64,000 bases of DNA from Siphonodentalium dalli (GCA_032622095.1 CP136065.1:213200151-213264150); one strand, 5' to 3'. Counted from the stretch's first letter, positions 1 through 13,133 are shown. Numbers and translations: made by a program. The notes: a model not told the origin generated them from the letters alone.

Positions 1-446
1 GATGACGGAATATTTTTTTTTGACAGAGTTATTAACCCTTTTCGACTTAGAAAATTTCAACATTTTTTATATTTTGCAGTATGTGGGTACCTTCATGGTG
101 TAATCAACTCCTCCCACAGTTTTCATCCTAAAGATTTGAAACTTCAGAATATTGTTGCCCATATATTGAAGATGTGCAACATGTATATAGATGACGGAAA
201 AATTATTTTTTGACAGAGTTATTAACCCTTTTCGACTTAGAATATTTCAACATTTTTATAATTTTCTGTATGAGGGTACCTTCATGGTATAATCAACTCC
301 TCCTACAGTTTTGATTGTAGATATTTGTAACTTCAGAGTATTGTTATCCACATATTGGAGATGTGCAACATGTATATAGAGGACGGAAAAATTATTTTTT
401 TACGGAGTTATTAACCCTTTTCGACTTAGAAAATTTCAACATTTAA
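1..446. repeat. Tandem repeat, period about 189 bp, 2.4 copies
   Basis: The unit starts GATGACGGAA and contains GTTATTAACCCTTTTCGACT. It begins at 1, near 191 and near 380; the third copy breaks off after the AATTTCAACATTT motif. The sentence-like 'TTATTAACCCTTTTCGACTTAG' section resembles the repeats at 21250-21900, so both probably come from one dispersed family. The array continues beyond the left edge or starts there. Confidence 0.85.
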
Positions 447-3400
447 AAACAATTCTTTAACAAAGCGGCATCGACTTGCCACTTTTTCGGGGGACACTGT
501 GGTCAGCTGACCTTTTATTTTTAATTGATAAGAGGAATTTGTTGAAGTTCTCATGAATGGCGATAAACCCGTACATTATATTTGTCCTCGAATAAGATTC
601 TTGTAATGGATGTGTAAGTAATATTTCATTATTAGTTATTATGTCAACTGCAAGAGAGCGACAGTGTAAACGGCACTCCGTCCATCGCCCCCGTGTTACA
701 TAGGAGAACTGCGACACATCTATACGTGCCTTCGTACTAATATCCTACTGGAATTATTCTCTGCTAAGCATTAGTAACTATGTGACTAAAAGCACGTCAG
801 ATTTTTAAAACTACTTCAAAAGGTAACTCCAGATGACGCAAAAAATAAAATACGAAGTATTTGTAGCCGGGTTACTTGTAGCTAACTCAATAGTAGACGT
901 TGACTCGACATGTTAAAAAACCCCTCGTATTTGTAACCCAGTAACTGTTTCAAATGCGTCGTATTTTCAGTATTTTCAGTAATGAAATTATAGGTAAGGA
1001 ATATATAAACAGTACGGAATGCAGGTATAATGCTTATACTCAAGTTCTTCAATTTTCTTTAAAAAACCAGGGTGGACATCACACAAGGTTGCTTGTTTGC
1101 CATAACCGTTTTTTGAGAAAAACGAGAAATTTTTAGTTTTGACTGAAGTTTTCATTCGAATCAACAGTCTTCTACAATGAGAATTAATGAAACTCACAAC
1201 TTGTTAGGAATGTTCAGTAACTGACAACTTTCATGTTCTCAATCTAAACAACAGGTTTTATGACATTTTTTATGGTGTTCCCATGGCAAGTGCTATCGCT
1301 AAAACTGCCAAAAATGCCAATTTCTGGTAATCTTATTCCGCTTTCTTGATTTAATTCCCCAATCTTTCAAGAAAAAAAAATCAATTTAATCCTTACTGGA
1401 GGAAAGTGTCAATTTTAGAGGAAACTTTAACATTTAGTTAAAAATAACCAATTTTTCCGTATTTTTTAAAACAAAGCTGTGGTATTATCAATATATCCAC
1501 CAACTTCTTTTGTTCCTTCCTGGCAATATTGGAGAAATAGTTTCGTCCCAAACTAGTCGGTTTTTGTGTTATTTTCGATATAAGTTGCCATTTTAACTGA
1601 ATACTTTATCGCAGTAAAAAAAATTATATTTCTGATAAATCGCAAATTAAATGCAACACTGAATGTAATTGTAAATAACTTTTTTGTTCAGATTCACAAC
1701 ACATATATATGTTCTGCTCACTGAATAAAGATGGTACAACCCTCCACCACCATTGTGACCATTTATAATTTGATATGGTACACTATCTCAAAGGCCTTTT
1801 TGATCACAAAATATATATATCCCAATACAATGTGGTTATCTGTTTGTGATGAATGAAACTGCCTATTTTAGCAATAGTCCCTGAAATTTCAGTCAAATTT
1901 AACAAACAGCAACTTTGTGTAATGCATACCCACAATTTGTTTTAAATCAGCCTCGATATGTATTGTGTGGCATGAAAGTTGGCGTCTATTAAAATTGTTG
2001 AGTTCATTCTCTTGAAGATAATTTGAAAAATAGTACAATAGCCATGATAATACCATGACGAAATGACAATGTTTGGAAGTATTTTTAAAAGAAATTTCCA
2101 CGGAAACTGAATTGATTCACTGAAGTGGCTAACTAGCCTTACTAAAAAAATACACACCAGTGTCAATGTCTTATTCTTGTATGGAGTATCACAGAACGGT
2201 ACGGTAATAGAAATAATTAGCATTGGAAATCTCGTTCTTCCAGTATCCATGGCGACCATTTCTGAATTGACAAGCACTAAACTCGTGGTATAGAACATAA
2301 AATACGTCCAGGACTCTTTGCAGACTCGCATGGGTCTATCTCTGCTTGATGGAAACAGCTAATTTTATTTTTAAATCTCTTAAATGTTTCTCAGAGTTAA
2401 CATATTCCATGATATTTTCGAAAACGGTTGCCATGAGTTTTTATAGCAAACTTCTGCGCAATTTTAAGGAATCCAATGGGAAATAAATGATTGAATGTAA
2501 GCCGTTGCCATGGCAAACAAGCAACTTTTTGGCATGTCCACCTAATTTAGTTAGTAAGCATATAACTACTTATTGAAGTGTACGTCACTCAGTTCTCCTG
2601 AGAATCCTACGGGGGTCTATGGTGGTCACATTTACATTCATCGCATCTCTTTTTCGTACCATCGTTCTTTTTAAATGGGTGTGGTGTTCTGATTTTCACT
2701 AGTGATTCTGTCAGAACTGATGTTATTAATATGCTAACTGTAAAGTTTTATTTGGCGATTAACCAATTAGTCCTCTAACACTCTTTTAAACATCACAATA
2801 TTACGCCAGTCATTTGTACAAGCCAACCGATGAACCGACTACAGCCATTGCAGGCGCTGCTCTAGTTTGATCAGAACATGCTCTGATACTCAACAGTGTG
2901 ACTAGCTGACTGGTACTCGTTTAACGCACGAGTGGTGCGAAGCCGACACAGTACGAGCGACCTTGCTCAAGGGTCACAACTTGACGCAGTATATGAAACA
3001 GCAAGCAATCCGATATTCCACTGCTGTGTGAAGACTCACAATAGACCAGGGACGAGCTGCGAACTTGCATCGCTGTTAAAAGCGAACACAAGTCCGACAC
3101 ACTAGCCACTGGACCACAGAGCTCGGCATACACATGGGCTTACAATTCGCCCCGCTGGTCCCAACCATGCAAACGCACTGCCGTTGTGCATGAATGTAAT
3201 CGTTGGCTAGGTTGATCATAACGCTTTACTTCTCCCTTATTCAATAGTTCATGCATAAGACTCACTTTGTGGATCACACAGACTATCCACGAAGAAAATC
3301 GCATGTATAAAATTATTTGCAGTTGTCGAACAATACACTATATAAACAGATCAAATGCAATGACATAACCCTGCAAATCGTACTAACATAGGTCGTGATA

Positions 3401-4229
3401 ATTACATGCGCACATCATATGCCATTAATACCATCTTTCCCTGTCCTGAGAAAATCTTGAACTATCCTCATTGATTTGTATTTGTTGGCTTGGATTGTAT
3501 ATATCCAACATATACTCGAGTGAATAGGTCCATATTGGACTCATATATTCACATTTGTTCACATTGGACATATTTGACTCTGAAATAAGCCTATAGTTAT
3601 TCCGTTTTATGGCGCGAGCAAAGTGAAAACACATAATAAAGAGCGTACATCTGGTAAGTCGATTTAGCTTTATATACATACAGTGTAATTCAGATTCAAA
3701 TAGTTTGTTTCTTGAATTAAGTTGAATACGAGCTTATTGTCAGGTGAACACTCTGATATATCAGTGTTTGAATTTACTACTTGTATATTTGTGTTATGAA
3801 TCATTATCAGATTGAATTACACCCACTTCATTCTCTATAGTAAATTGCCGTTGAGTTTATCAAAGCTAATGTAATTATATCGCATAACTACATCAGGTCG
3901 AGATTTTGTCAGTGCAGCGAAAACGACCCAAAAGTATTAGCGCCCAATGATATTTGTAGTCCGTTGCATAGTAACCCGCGACGCTACTTTCTTCGCACTC
4001 GATTCGCAGTACATATTTTTTTTCACGAACGGCATGAAAGTCGACAAAAGAATAGTAACTCAATAACCAATTAAATACAATGTCCCAATGAATTAACATT
4101 TCCAAGCTGTTTACAAAGAATAAATGTTGTCGTATTTTCAACGTTTTAACGAAATGCATGACTAAACATACACAACTTTTTAGTTTTCGTTTCATTTATT
4201 TACATTTTCCCACTTGGCATTTTGTAAGA
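447..4229. other. No gene recognised; AT-rich intergenic or intronic sequence
   Basis: Only short open frames without family resemblance occur here. The segment 3638-3661 (AAAGAGCGTACATCTGGTAA core) recurs in direct orientation at 57987-58010 and inverted near 13838-13861, so the end of this stretch holds a diverged dispersed repeat. Nothing else can be supported. Confidence 0.6.
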
Positions 4230-4351
4230 CCACTGGAGCTTGGAACTTGATCAATACTTGCCTTAATTAGCAAGTTTTTGACATAATGGCCAAACAAATT
4301 GCTAATTAGCCCAATTAATGCAGTTATTGATCAAGTTCCAAGCTCCTGTGG
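4230..4351. mobile_element. Short inverted-repeat element (MITE-like), about 122 bp
   Basis: The two ends are inverted copies: CCACTGGAGCTTGGAACTTG on the left and, read inverted, CCACAGGAGCTTGGAACTTG on the right, each followed by ATCAATA. The centre carries smaller inverted AATTAGC words. The size and structure suit a non-autonomous DNA transposon or a simple foldback. No clear target duplication is visible. Confidence 0.6.
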
Positions 4352-4594
4352 TAAAAACATCACTTATTGGTACCATATATACATTATATATTCTGCCATT
4401 TCTGGGCACTACAATTTATATTATAGGATGAAATTTTGAATTACTATTTACAAACGTCCCCAAACATTGTACCAGTCCCCATGAGAAAACTGCAACATAT
4501 GTGTTTCCCTTCGTATCAGTGTTACGATATGTTACAATGAGTTACGTGATATCTGAGATTCCACAGAGACCGGCCCTGCAATCTGAAACTTACA

Positions 4595-6359
4595 GGCCGG
4601 ATTCGTCATCTCTGGTTTAAACCTCCGAGTTTAAACCTGGTTTAAACCTACATTGGTGGTCCAGCCAAATCGGGTCTAAGTGTGCGTTTTTGTCGTTCAG
4701 TTACCAACTAATTGACAACTCGATTTGGTGATATGAGCATACAGTCAAACTATCCTCTTACCTATCGGACCAAAAGACAGGCCGATATAATGGCCGATAT
4801 AATGTCATAAATCATCGCGAACGCGTGCACGATTTATTCATTGGGAAATGAGTATCGCTGATGAACCATTAATCCTATCTCTTTGTGGGTTTGAATCAAT
4901 CTAACAAAGGGCATGCCTCTCAACACGAGCTTCACGCGCTGTTTATCACTTTGACTGTGATTGATTTTCTGCAAGATGCTTTACCCGCAAAGAATTTTTT
5001 TTGTGTATTTACATGTATATCTGTATACATTAAAGGGTCTAGGAGCTGTATATCTGTATGTCCGTTTGTCTGTTCGCAACTGTTCTAAAACTGATTTAAA
5101 AATAAGAAAAAAATTATTTAAAATTGTGTTGTTAAATTGAGTAAGGAGTTGTATCTAACAAGAAACAATATTTAAAATTTATATTAATATTTGTTTGTTT
5201 TAAATTTAATAAAAAAAAACAATTTAAATTAAAATGTTCAAATGACCAAAATGTGCGCAAATGTGACGCAGGCTCCTGTCGCAAGAAGGGGCCACAGGCC
5301 CCTCTGACGCTGAATAAAGGCTACATAATCGAGTTAATCATGGACCAAGAGGTCAGTCAGTAAAAGCAATTTGAAGTGGGCAACTATACAGAGGCACAGC
5401 TTTTAATAAGGAAATATATTACATGCGTTGCTTTAAAAAAAATAAATTTTCCGTCATGCAGAAAATCAAAAAGTTGCCATGTTTTGAACTGATGGAATAT
5501 TATGGGAATTTATGTGCGGAGTCAGAGTAGAGCTTTGTGGCATGATAATACATCAAAATAAGTTATCAAATTGGACTCATATAGCAATATAAGTATAGGA
5601 TTGCAAACTATGTGTATAGCATATCTGGTCATGCAGTACGTAGCATCGTTTTGGTGTCAAAATTAAAACGTTGAACCATTCAAATGAATTCGTAGAAAAC
5701 ACCAGTATTTGTGATTGCCACAAGCCAAAACAAAACCACAAGATAGTTGTAAAAATTATACTGAAGGAACATGTCCATATCTGAGAAAATCTCGCGTGCG
5801 AATGAATCAAATGATAACACCAGTCGGCAGCCGCCACTTAGACACGCCCTCACTCGAGATAATTTACAGCCCCACCCTTTGATTGATTGTTTGACAATTT
5901 TAAACCGCGATGAAGAAAAGACGGATTCGTCATCTCAAATTTAGTCTCGGTAAACCTGGTTTAGCTGGACCGCCGAATTAGATGGTTTAATTGCCGGTTT
6001 AAGTGTATAAAACGCAAACAAAATATCGAAATTGACAAAAACTTATCCCCACACGCTTTATATGTGTGAGTGCTTCTCGCTTATAAATTTCCAATCAAAA
6101 TATGATCGCTGTCGTAATTATTGATTTTCGCAATCAATAAAACGAGGCGGTCCGCATTAGGAAAGTACGATTAATTATCTCGACGATACAGAGAAACTAC
6201 TGCTAAACCACTGGTCTGGCTGGATCAGGTTTAAACCAGAGATGACGAATGTGTCACTTAGACCTGTGGTCGCGGGTTTAAACCACGGATTTTGCTAACG
6301 GTGGTTTAAACCTAGAGGTTTCGTAGACCAGGTTTAAACCTGAGATGACGAATCGGGCC
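4595..6359 (-). mobile_element. GGTTTAAACC-rich foldback element, copy 1
   Basis: The left end reads GGCCGGATTCGTCATCTC and the inverted right end GGCCCGATTCGTCATCTC. Many GGTTTAAACC palindromes and GTCCAGCC/GGCTGGA words lie inside, including internal copies of the terminal motif near 5925 and 6255. The reverse complement aligns in order with 50497-51605 (the GTTTAGCAGTAGT and GTATCG sections and the CGTTTTATxxxCTTAxACCGG section), so this is a dispersed family and not a local palindrome. Copy 1 is longer in the middle by about 1 kb. No protein-coding frame was recognised. Confidence 0.65.
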
Positions 6360-6611
6360 ACAAAGTCCCCGTAAAACAATGCATCATGCAATGTTTCTTT
6401 CATTATAGCGATATGTTGCAAATTGTTACGAAGCGTTACCGGTACATGTTACAAATGATATTAAGTCCCCAAAAGAAGTCCGCAGCATATTTTTAAAACT
6501 CATCCTTACTATATGTGGTACTAAAGTGTGGTTTTAAAACAGTTCAATGCTAAATAAGTCCATATTGACATTATTTAATCAATATTCTTCAATCCCCTTG
6601 TGAGCCCGGTT
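6360..6611. other. No feature recognised
   Basis: AT-rich spacer between the foldback element and the LINE. No open frame, repeat or motif was identified. Confidence 0.5.
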
Positions 6612-7790
6612 TAATAGCCCTACCGCCCCACTGCGATGGGTAGAACTCCCTAATGTGGCACCATATTTGCTGTGGTATGCATCCCGTAAGCTTGGGTATA
6701 TGAGTTCTGGAGGTTCTAGGGCGGCCGTATCATGTGAGGCATCGACCTGCGGATACGCCTTAGTTCATGGTCCTCTTTGGTCATACATCTCTTCAAGACG
6801 GGTAGTTGAGATGACTGGTTCAATCAATCGGCTAGTCACGCCTCTCCACAGTATTTCAGATTACATTTCTGCTAGCTGTTACCTTATGTTAATGGTGTCT
6901 AGTTGCGTCTTCGTGTATGTTGTTTCTTTCGTGTCATGTCTGTTTGCATTTCGTCTTCATCACTGTTAAATGTTTCAATTTTGTACTGTTCATGCCTGTC
7001 TGACTGTGGCGAGATACTGGGGGGCTGCTATATGCATTGGCTAAAAGGGTCGCCGCTTCAGCTGTGTACCAGTCTTTGGCCCGACCACAATTCGAAGGGT
7101 AGTCGAGTTGGCTGCTGTGCTAGTTGTCGATTATTTGTGTTTCATATGGCAACTCATAACAAAATAAAAACGTAAGATTGACCACCCGCGCCTTCCACTG
7201 ATCCTGATGTCTATCCTCAGTACTTGGTACTTGGTTTTGATCCAAATATCAATAGACCTTCTGTATTTGTGATTGATAAAACGCTACAACGCATAGCCGG
7301 ACAATCACAATATGTTAAACCGATCGTGACTGGGCCACTCACTAAGTGGCTCTCTTCTGATCGAATGTTCAAGAAAAATTCAAGCTAACGCCCTTGTGAA
7401 ATTAATATCTATTGCACAAACACCAGTGTTTATTACTACTCGCATGACACTTTGAACAGTAGTAGAGCTGTGTTGAGATCTCGTGATATAGCTGATTCTT
7501 CTGAGTCAGAGATATTGACTGAGTTAGCACCGCAGGAAGTTACAGAAGTCCGTAGATATATAAACAAAAACAGTTGGGCAAAAAGTTCATTTGAACAGTT
7601 ATCTACTTATGTTAAATCGGTGTGACCATCCACGACATTGAAGGTTTGGTATATGAAGATTGATTTAAGCACATATGTTCCAAACCCATTGTGATGTTTA
7701 GAATGTCAATGGTATGGCCATGAACATTGTAAAAGTAAATAAACCGTATATGTGCGATATTCTATTTCTGGTCATGATCATATACTAGAG
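6612..7790 (+). pseudogene. Degraded LINE retrotransposon, 5' region and ORF1 (gag-like), first part
   Basis: A jockey/CR1-like LINE lies on the plus strand. The 5' untranslated part begins near CTACCGCCCCACTGCGATGG and is shared with 14797-15478. From about 7200, shifting frames read like the ORF1 family of such LINEs: a 'VFVIDKTLQRIAG' stretch, then 'LNSS..VLRSRDIA..SESEILTELAPQ', then 'STYVPNPL' followed by a stop and a CCHC-like knuckle CLECQWYGHEHC near 7690-7735. In-frame stops and frameshifts show it is dead. The reading resumes after the insertion at 7791-11839. In the family, ORF1 binds RNA and forms the retrotransposition particle. The family assignment rests on remembered motif order, not a search. 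Confidence 0.7.
7785..7790. repeat. Left 6-bp target-site duplication (CTAGAG)
   Basis: CTAGAG lies immediately outside the left inverted repeat and recurs at 11840-11845, immediately outside the right one. Removing one copy together with the element restores a continuous LINE ORF1 context. Confidence 0.8.
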
Positions 7791-8283
7791 TAGCTCATGG
7801 TGGTTTTGTATGCAATTGTATGTCCAGAGCAAAACTCTTCATGAATCCACTAATTGAAGGTACACGAACAATATTTGGTTGGTAACACATTTCCCATTGA
7901 CGGCGAAATGGGTCAAATGGCCACGCCCCTTTTTGCGTGAAGTACTACCACCCGTCGTGACTATATCTCCAGAACCGTTGGACATAGGGGGTCGTGTGAC
8001 CACTCACAGTGTGCGGAATGGCCAAATTATGGGGGGTCAGTAATACATTTTCATATCCAAAAGTCAATGGTTTTTAAGATAATTGCCAAAAACCAAAAAC
8101 AAATCCATTTTTGAGGGCCTGAACCCCAATTTTGGGATTCAGCACTTTTATCTCAAAGTTGAGCCCCCAATTAGAATTTTATTGACCTATATCCATCGGT
8201 GCCACATACAGGTATCATTTCTGATATTTTCTGTACCATTATCGGATGGGATTGACCTTCAGGGAGCTCTTGACCCTGAAAAT
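7791..8283 (+). repeat. Left terminal inverted repeat (493 bp)
   Basis: It matches the reverse complement of 11347-11839. It contains GGGGCGTGGCC-type and 'CCATCGGTGCC' words in inverted register with the right arm. Short open frames here (for example 8083-8319) exist because the repeat is GC-richer; they have no family resemblance. Confidence 0.85.
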
Positions 8284-11200
8284 AAGGTTTTTGGATGGAA
8301 TATATTGGTCGTAGAATGAAAAACAGACATTTTCCCAATAACAAAGATGTTGAGGAAATCATCAATTACAGGGTATTTGATCAGTAACCTAAAACTCCTA
8401 CAAAAAGGTTACCTGGTGATATAATTTGAATGTTGTTCATCTTTTGTTATCTAGATTTCATGGCCTTTGATGTGAGATGGTTGCCAAAATGGTTATAAAT
8501 GGAATGACAAATACATGTATCACATTAGCAATATACATGTAAATGAGTTCAATGTGTTATTTTCTTTAGACTTATGGGAGAACAGGGTGTTTTTATGGTA
8601 TTCTAATGTTGAATTGAATTATACTCAGCCCACAAGCAGGTTTAGTGATGTTGAGTTACTACAATTTGATCAATCAGTATGATTCGGTAGTCGAGCAGGT
8701 TGTGTCTTTATCAGTCCCACATCAATTTTGATTGGCTGCATCACCATTTTGTATAAAGGTTCTACAATTTCCCTAACACGTACATTATTTTTAGAACAAA
8801 TAATGGCTAGCCTGGCATAATCGCCTATATTATATCCTGATATATGTATATGTACACGTAGATGTACATTTGCCCTAAATTGTTTCTGGTTCAAATTTGG
8901 GAGTTTGTAAGAAAATAAGTCATAAGAAAGATGCAGTTGCAGTAATATTAAAATATATTGTCCTGTTCAAAACTAACAAATACATGTCTATTGATTATTG
9001 GTGTGATATCCAGTAATAAAGACTAAAATAATCCTTCAGATTATTGTATAAGGGCTTTAGTCCAGTTATAATAAATCCACACATTAAAAATATAGGGCTT
9101 CCATACATACAGAATATTTTCCAACTTGACAATCGTTCCTTGTGTTCAACTGAGTGAGTTCATGTGAGGTTCATGGAAATTTATTTGGCAAGCTTGATTC
9201 TAAAGTGTCTAGCTTTATGGGCTTGAAATTCCGAATGCAATCCTGTTGCGTTGTGAGCTCAGAGTGAGTTAGAAGAAAAATACTATGCAGATATAAATAC
9301 ATACAAATCTACAGTCTGCAGGTAGCCATGCATGCTATGCAATCCTCCCTCATGTTTCAACTTATCAAGGAAAAATGATCACATTACCAATGACTATGAT
9401 AGTCAGATGTTTTTGTAGATTTTGTAGATTTGTGGATGTTGTAGATTTTGTAGATTTGTGGATGTTGTAATGCAATATAGATCTCCATTATAGTTGCACA
9501 AATTTATTTTTCATTTCGTCCCTTTAAATTGACTTTTATTTTTTATGTATGTATATGTGCCACTCCAAAATGTCAGTAAAAGTACTGTAAACCGTTTGGT
9601 TTGATGTTATAGGCACAGGAGAGATATATATATATATATACTTTACATGTAAAATATGTGAACCCTGCAGGTACGTGTAAGTGTGTCAGTCGCCTTATGT
9701 GTGTGATGTCAATGCAGTAACTACATGTATATTCTAGTGAAATATATGGTCTGCACTCCGCAGTATTTCAAAAACATTCTATGGCCATGCCTACATATAC
9801 ATATGTACACTGATTCTAACACAATGATTGTCAGGTTATAATCTATGTTTGAGGAAAGTTACTATGTATTTTTCATTTGTGTTGCATTTGTCAATATTAA
9901 TGGGTCCCAGGAGCCCAGATGTTACTAGTGCAGAGCCCATTTAATTTTCATGACACTGGTGGACTTCATGTCTATATTCCTAAATAAACATGACTCTGAG
10001 TCTTATCAGACCAAGACGGTATTGTGTAGGTTTTACTAGAATTATGTTTAGAAAAGACTCAACCATTAATTTTCCACTACCCTATATATCACAATATATT
10101 CATTTGGCAGTATTCATCCCAAGTTTAGAAGTGATGCTAATAAATTTGGTATGATAGTCAGGTAGAGCAAAGCGATCTGAACAAATCGAGGATAAGCCAC
10201 TATGTGTAGTGTACATTAAAAACATGTATATTGTGAAATATTTTAATAATGGGTGCTGGTTTTTTCAAACTGGCCATAATTGAGATGACTATTCCTGTTG
10301 TTTACCAAACATCAGCGTACACATTAAATATTTTGAAGTATATATGTTCTTGAATGTTTCATACAGGCACTGACTTTTGCACAAATTGCTCGGATTAGCC
10401 AAACAATGCAAAAAGAACCAACTTTAGGTAAAATGATGGTACTATTTCTTAACAGAATCGCCTTGACCTACAAACAACGATCATAGCAATCCAGCAGTAC
10501 CCATCAGCAAAATATAAAATTAGCAGGACCACTTAACCTGGGGTGGTGTTGAAAATGAAAATATCTTTAAAATGGTAAGTTATGATGGCTATTAGCTATT
10601 ATGAAGAATTATGTTAGTGAAATTATAGACCTTTTCTTCTCCAACCTGCAACTATCATGGCCAATCAAAACTAATGTGGGACTGACAAAGGCTCATTCTA
10701 CTATTGATTGAATAGTGATGATTCCATCATTTCCTAAAACTTTTTGTGAGATGAGGTGTCCTTTTGGAAGAATTGATTACTTCTGAAATATATACTGGTA
10801 TATATGGTCATCTCTCATCTGATTACAACATGTTTTTACTATGCCCAGATGCAATACCCATTTTAAGATCGCAACATGTGGCTGCTGCATGAAGCAAACA
10901 GCTGGTCATTCCATTTAGTAAAAGTGTTTAGCATGTTTCATAGCTTGGTCACTTAAATCAAATCAGCTGTTAAATGTTGATAACAAATTTTGAAAACCTG
11001 TTTTGTTCAATCTGTACATTTCTGTTGATTAGAGCACAGTTGTTACCTGATTTTTGGTAAAGCACACCAGTTTCCAAGGCATGTTCAGTCGGGAAGAGCT
11101 CATGTTGTGTGTCGGGGTCAACACATCCTCAGCAGCAATTTCCAGCTAATCCCATTGTGTGTGGCCAATTTTGCTCTTATGTTGATCAGAGAATGCGGAT

Positions 11201-11346
11201 AGTTCTTTAAAAAGTGTCCTTGTGGTATTGTATACTTGTGGTGCATTACATGCTGGAATCGTTTTTTGGCAAAAAACCATTGACTTTTGGATATGAAAAT
11301 GTATTACTGACCCCCCCCCCCCCCCCCCCCCCCCCCCAATAATGTG
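8284..11346. other. Interior of the TIR element, no coding sequence recognised
   Basis: AT-rich sequence with short simple repeats: GTAGATTTTGTAGATTTGTG near 9415-9465 and a TA run near 9628-9640. Near 11262-11311 there is a direct duplicate of the segment at about 11531-11592 from the right arm, followed by a C run. This indicates local rearrangement at the inner edge of the arm. Confidence 0.6.
11310..11338. repeat. Poly-C tract (about 29 bp)
   Basis: An almost pure C run directly follows 'TATTACTGA'. The same junction in the right arm (about 11589-11599) has only a short C run, so the tract expanded in the duplicated segment. Homopolymers of this length are also prone to assembly or base-calling error. 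Confidence 0.9.
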
Positions 11347-11839
11347 GATTTTCAGGGTCAAGAGCTCATTGAAGGTCAATTCCCATCCGATAATGGTACA
11401 GAAATTATACCTATATATGGCACCGATGGATATAGATAAATAAAATTCTAATTGGGGGCCTCAGCTTTGAGATAAAAGTGCTGAACACCAAAATTGGGGT
11501 TCAGGCCCTCAAAAATGGATTTTTTTTTGGTTTTTTGGCAATTATCTTAAAAACCATTGACGTTTTGGATATGAAAATGTATTACTGACCCCCCCCCCAT
11601 AATGAGGCCATTCCGCACATTTTGAGAGGTCACACGACCCCCCTATGTCCAACGGTTCTCGAGATATAGTCACGACGGGTGGTAGTACTTCACGCAAAAA
11701 GGGGCGTGGCCATTTGACCCATTTCGCCGTCAATGGGAAATGTGTTACCAACCAAATATTGTTCGTGTACCTTCAATTAGTGGATTTATGAAGAGTTTTG
11801 CTCTGGACATACAAGTGCATACAAAACCACCATGAGCTA
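11347..11839 (-). repeat. Right terminal inverted repeat (493 bp)
   Basis: Inverted copy of 7791-8283, ending CCATGAGCTA immediately before the second CTAGAG at 11840-11845. Confidence 0.85.
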
Positions 11840-12812
11840 CTAGAGTAATAAGGATTGTACGAGTCTTAAGAAATGTTCAAACTGTCAAGATTCACGTGCT
11901 GCAATGGATCGTCATGTCCCATTTGGGATTATGAAATCAATATTCAACGATATCAAGCTGAGAAGCATCTTTCATATATACATGCTAAGAAAAAAGTTGG
12001 TCCTCAACCGTCCATTATACAGGTCACATACTCAGCAATCGTGTCTACGCAAAAGTGTGTTGATGCCAGCGATCAGAGAGAGTCAGACCAAACTCGTCAG
12101 TATATCACTAGCAACGCAAGTTGAGGAGACTGATATTTTCCTGTCCCAGAACCTTAGCACAGGAAATGGATACAGCTTCTGTCGTTGAGACATTCGCTCC
12201 GAAACAAACTATGCAAGTTAATCCTATTGTTCCAATAAAAACCACACAAGATCTGTCAAGTTTTTTGCCTCTCAGAAGCAGAGGTTGAGGTATGAATTTT
12301 CAAAGTTCGATGCGATGCTTCTTGAGCAAGGATTGGTTTTGAGTGAAATAGAAGGATCCGCAGACATCAATGCATTTTTATGGAGAAATGCTGGCTTTTT
12401 GTTTATAAGTGATCACCTAGATATTATAGATATCTTATCAATCATCCAGGAGGCGAGGATTTGGGCCACTCCAAACATTTTGTATGCGGAAGTCTTAATA
12501 AATTATTTATATTTGCTGAATATATTTCATCCAGGTTTTATGTTTGCTGTTTTCAAAGCAGTATTCGTATCTTTCGATATTCTGTTTTATATGTGGTTGC
12601 ACAATGGTCAGTTTCTTAATGGTTCTGACCCCAATCGAGCACTCTCGCTCCGATTTGGGTGTTGTTTTATTTGTATATATTTTGTTTCGTTTTAGTCTAA
12701 TTCACTGTCATTTCTAAGCACAGTTGCTTCACTCGATTGTGCTAATCTGTTTCTTCTCGTCGTGATATGGCCTTGTTGATAAAATGACGTTAAACCCCAA
12801 TCAATCAATCAA
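11840..12812 (+). pseudogene. LINE ORF1 remainder joined to LINE 3' end, no ORF2
   Basis: This continues the element begun at 6612. After the target duplication the frames read 'KDCTSLKKCSNCQDS' (a second cysteine knuckle), then 'CPIWDYEINIQRYQAEKHLS' and 'YIHAKKKV', the usual end of a LINE ORF1 zinc-knuckle domain followed by its basic tail. A frame at 12285-12695 follows, and then a 3' untranslated end with GATATGGCCTTGTTGATAAA and a short ATCA tail at about 12797-12810. No endonuclease or reverse transcriptase frame lies between them, so the copy is internally deleted as well as frameshifted. Confidence 0.65.
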
Positions 12813-13042
12813 AAGTTTGCTCATCGACCCACTTTTTATAATGTGTTTTCACTGCCGCCAGATATAATCTCACCTATGTTGTTTATTTAATACTCAAATA
12901 GCAAGAACATACTTACAAGGAAAGCTATTTACGAATGTACATATATACAAGGAATTCTATATGCACATGTGCCGCAATGGCGGTTAAGTTAGTATACTGC
13001 GGCGCAGATGCTGGTCCATTATTTCAAAATCGTCAGTCTAAG

Positions 13043-13133
13043 TAAACCACCATCGTCGCCGTCGTCATCGTCATCGTCGCCGCCATCATCATCATCGTCT
13101 TCGTTCACCCCCCCCCCCCCCCCCCCCCCCCCC
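13043..13133. repeat. CGT/CAT trinucleotide repeat followed by a poly-C tract
   Basis: Impure GTC/ATC triplets (about 13048-13105) run into a C tract of about 25 bp (13109-13133). Frames through it give artificial Ser/Pro-rich or Asp/Gly-rich peptides, which explains the overlapping open frames here. No gene is implied. Confidence 0.85.

Larger units (their letters stand above)
7791..11839. mobile_element. 4049-bp non-autonomous DNA element with 493-bp terminal inverted repeats
   Basis: The element starts TAGCTCATGG and ends CCATGAGCTA. The outer 493 bp of each side are inverted copies of each other with scattered differences. The element sits inside a LINE ORF1 and is flanked by the 6-bp direct repeat CTAGAG. 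The roughly 3-kb interior (8284-11346) has no frame resembling a transposase, polymerase or integrase, so it looks non-autonomous. A 6-bp duplication with TIRs of several hundred bp is a combination known for Polinton/Maverick elements, and 6-7 bp also for Dada transposons. The terminal bases do not settle the superfamily. Confidence 0.85.

Noticed and set aside
12285-12695. 136-residue plus-strand frame
   Set aside because: It overlaps the tail of a degraded LINE ORF1 and its 3' end; it is not an independent gene.
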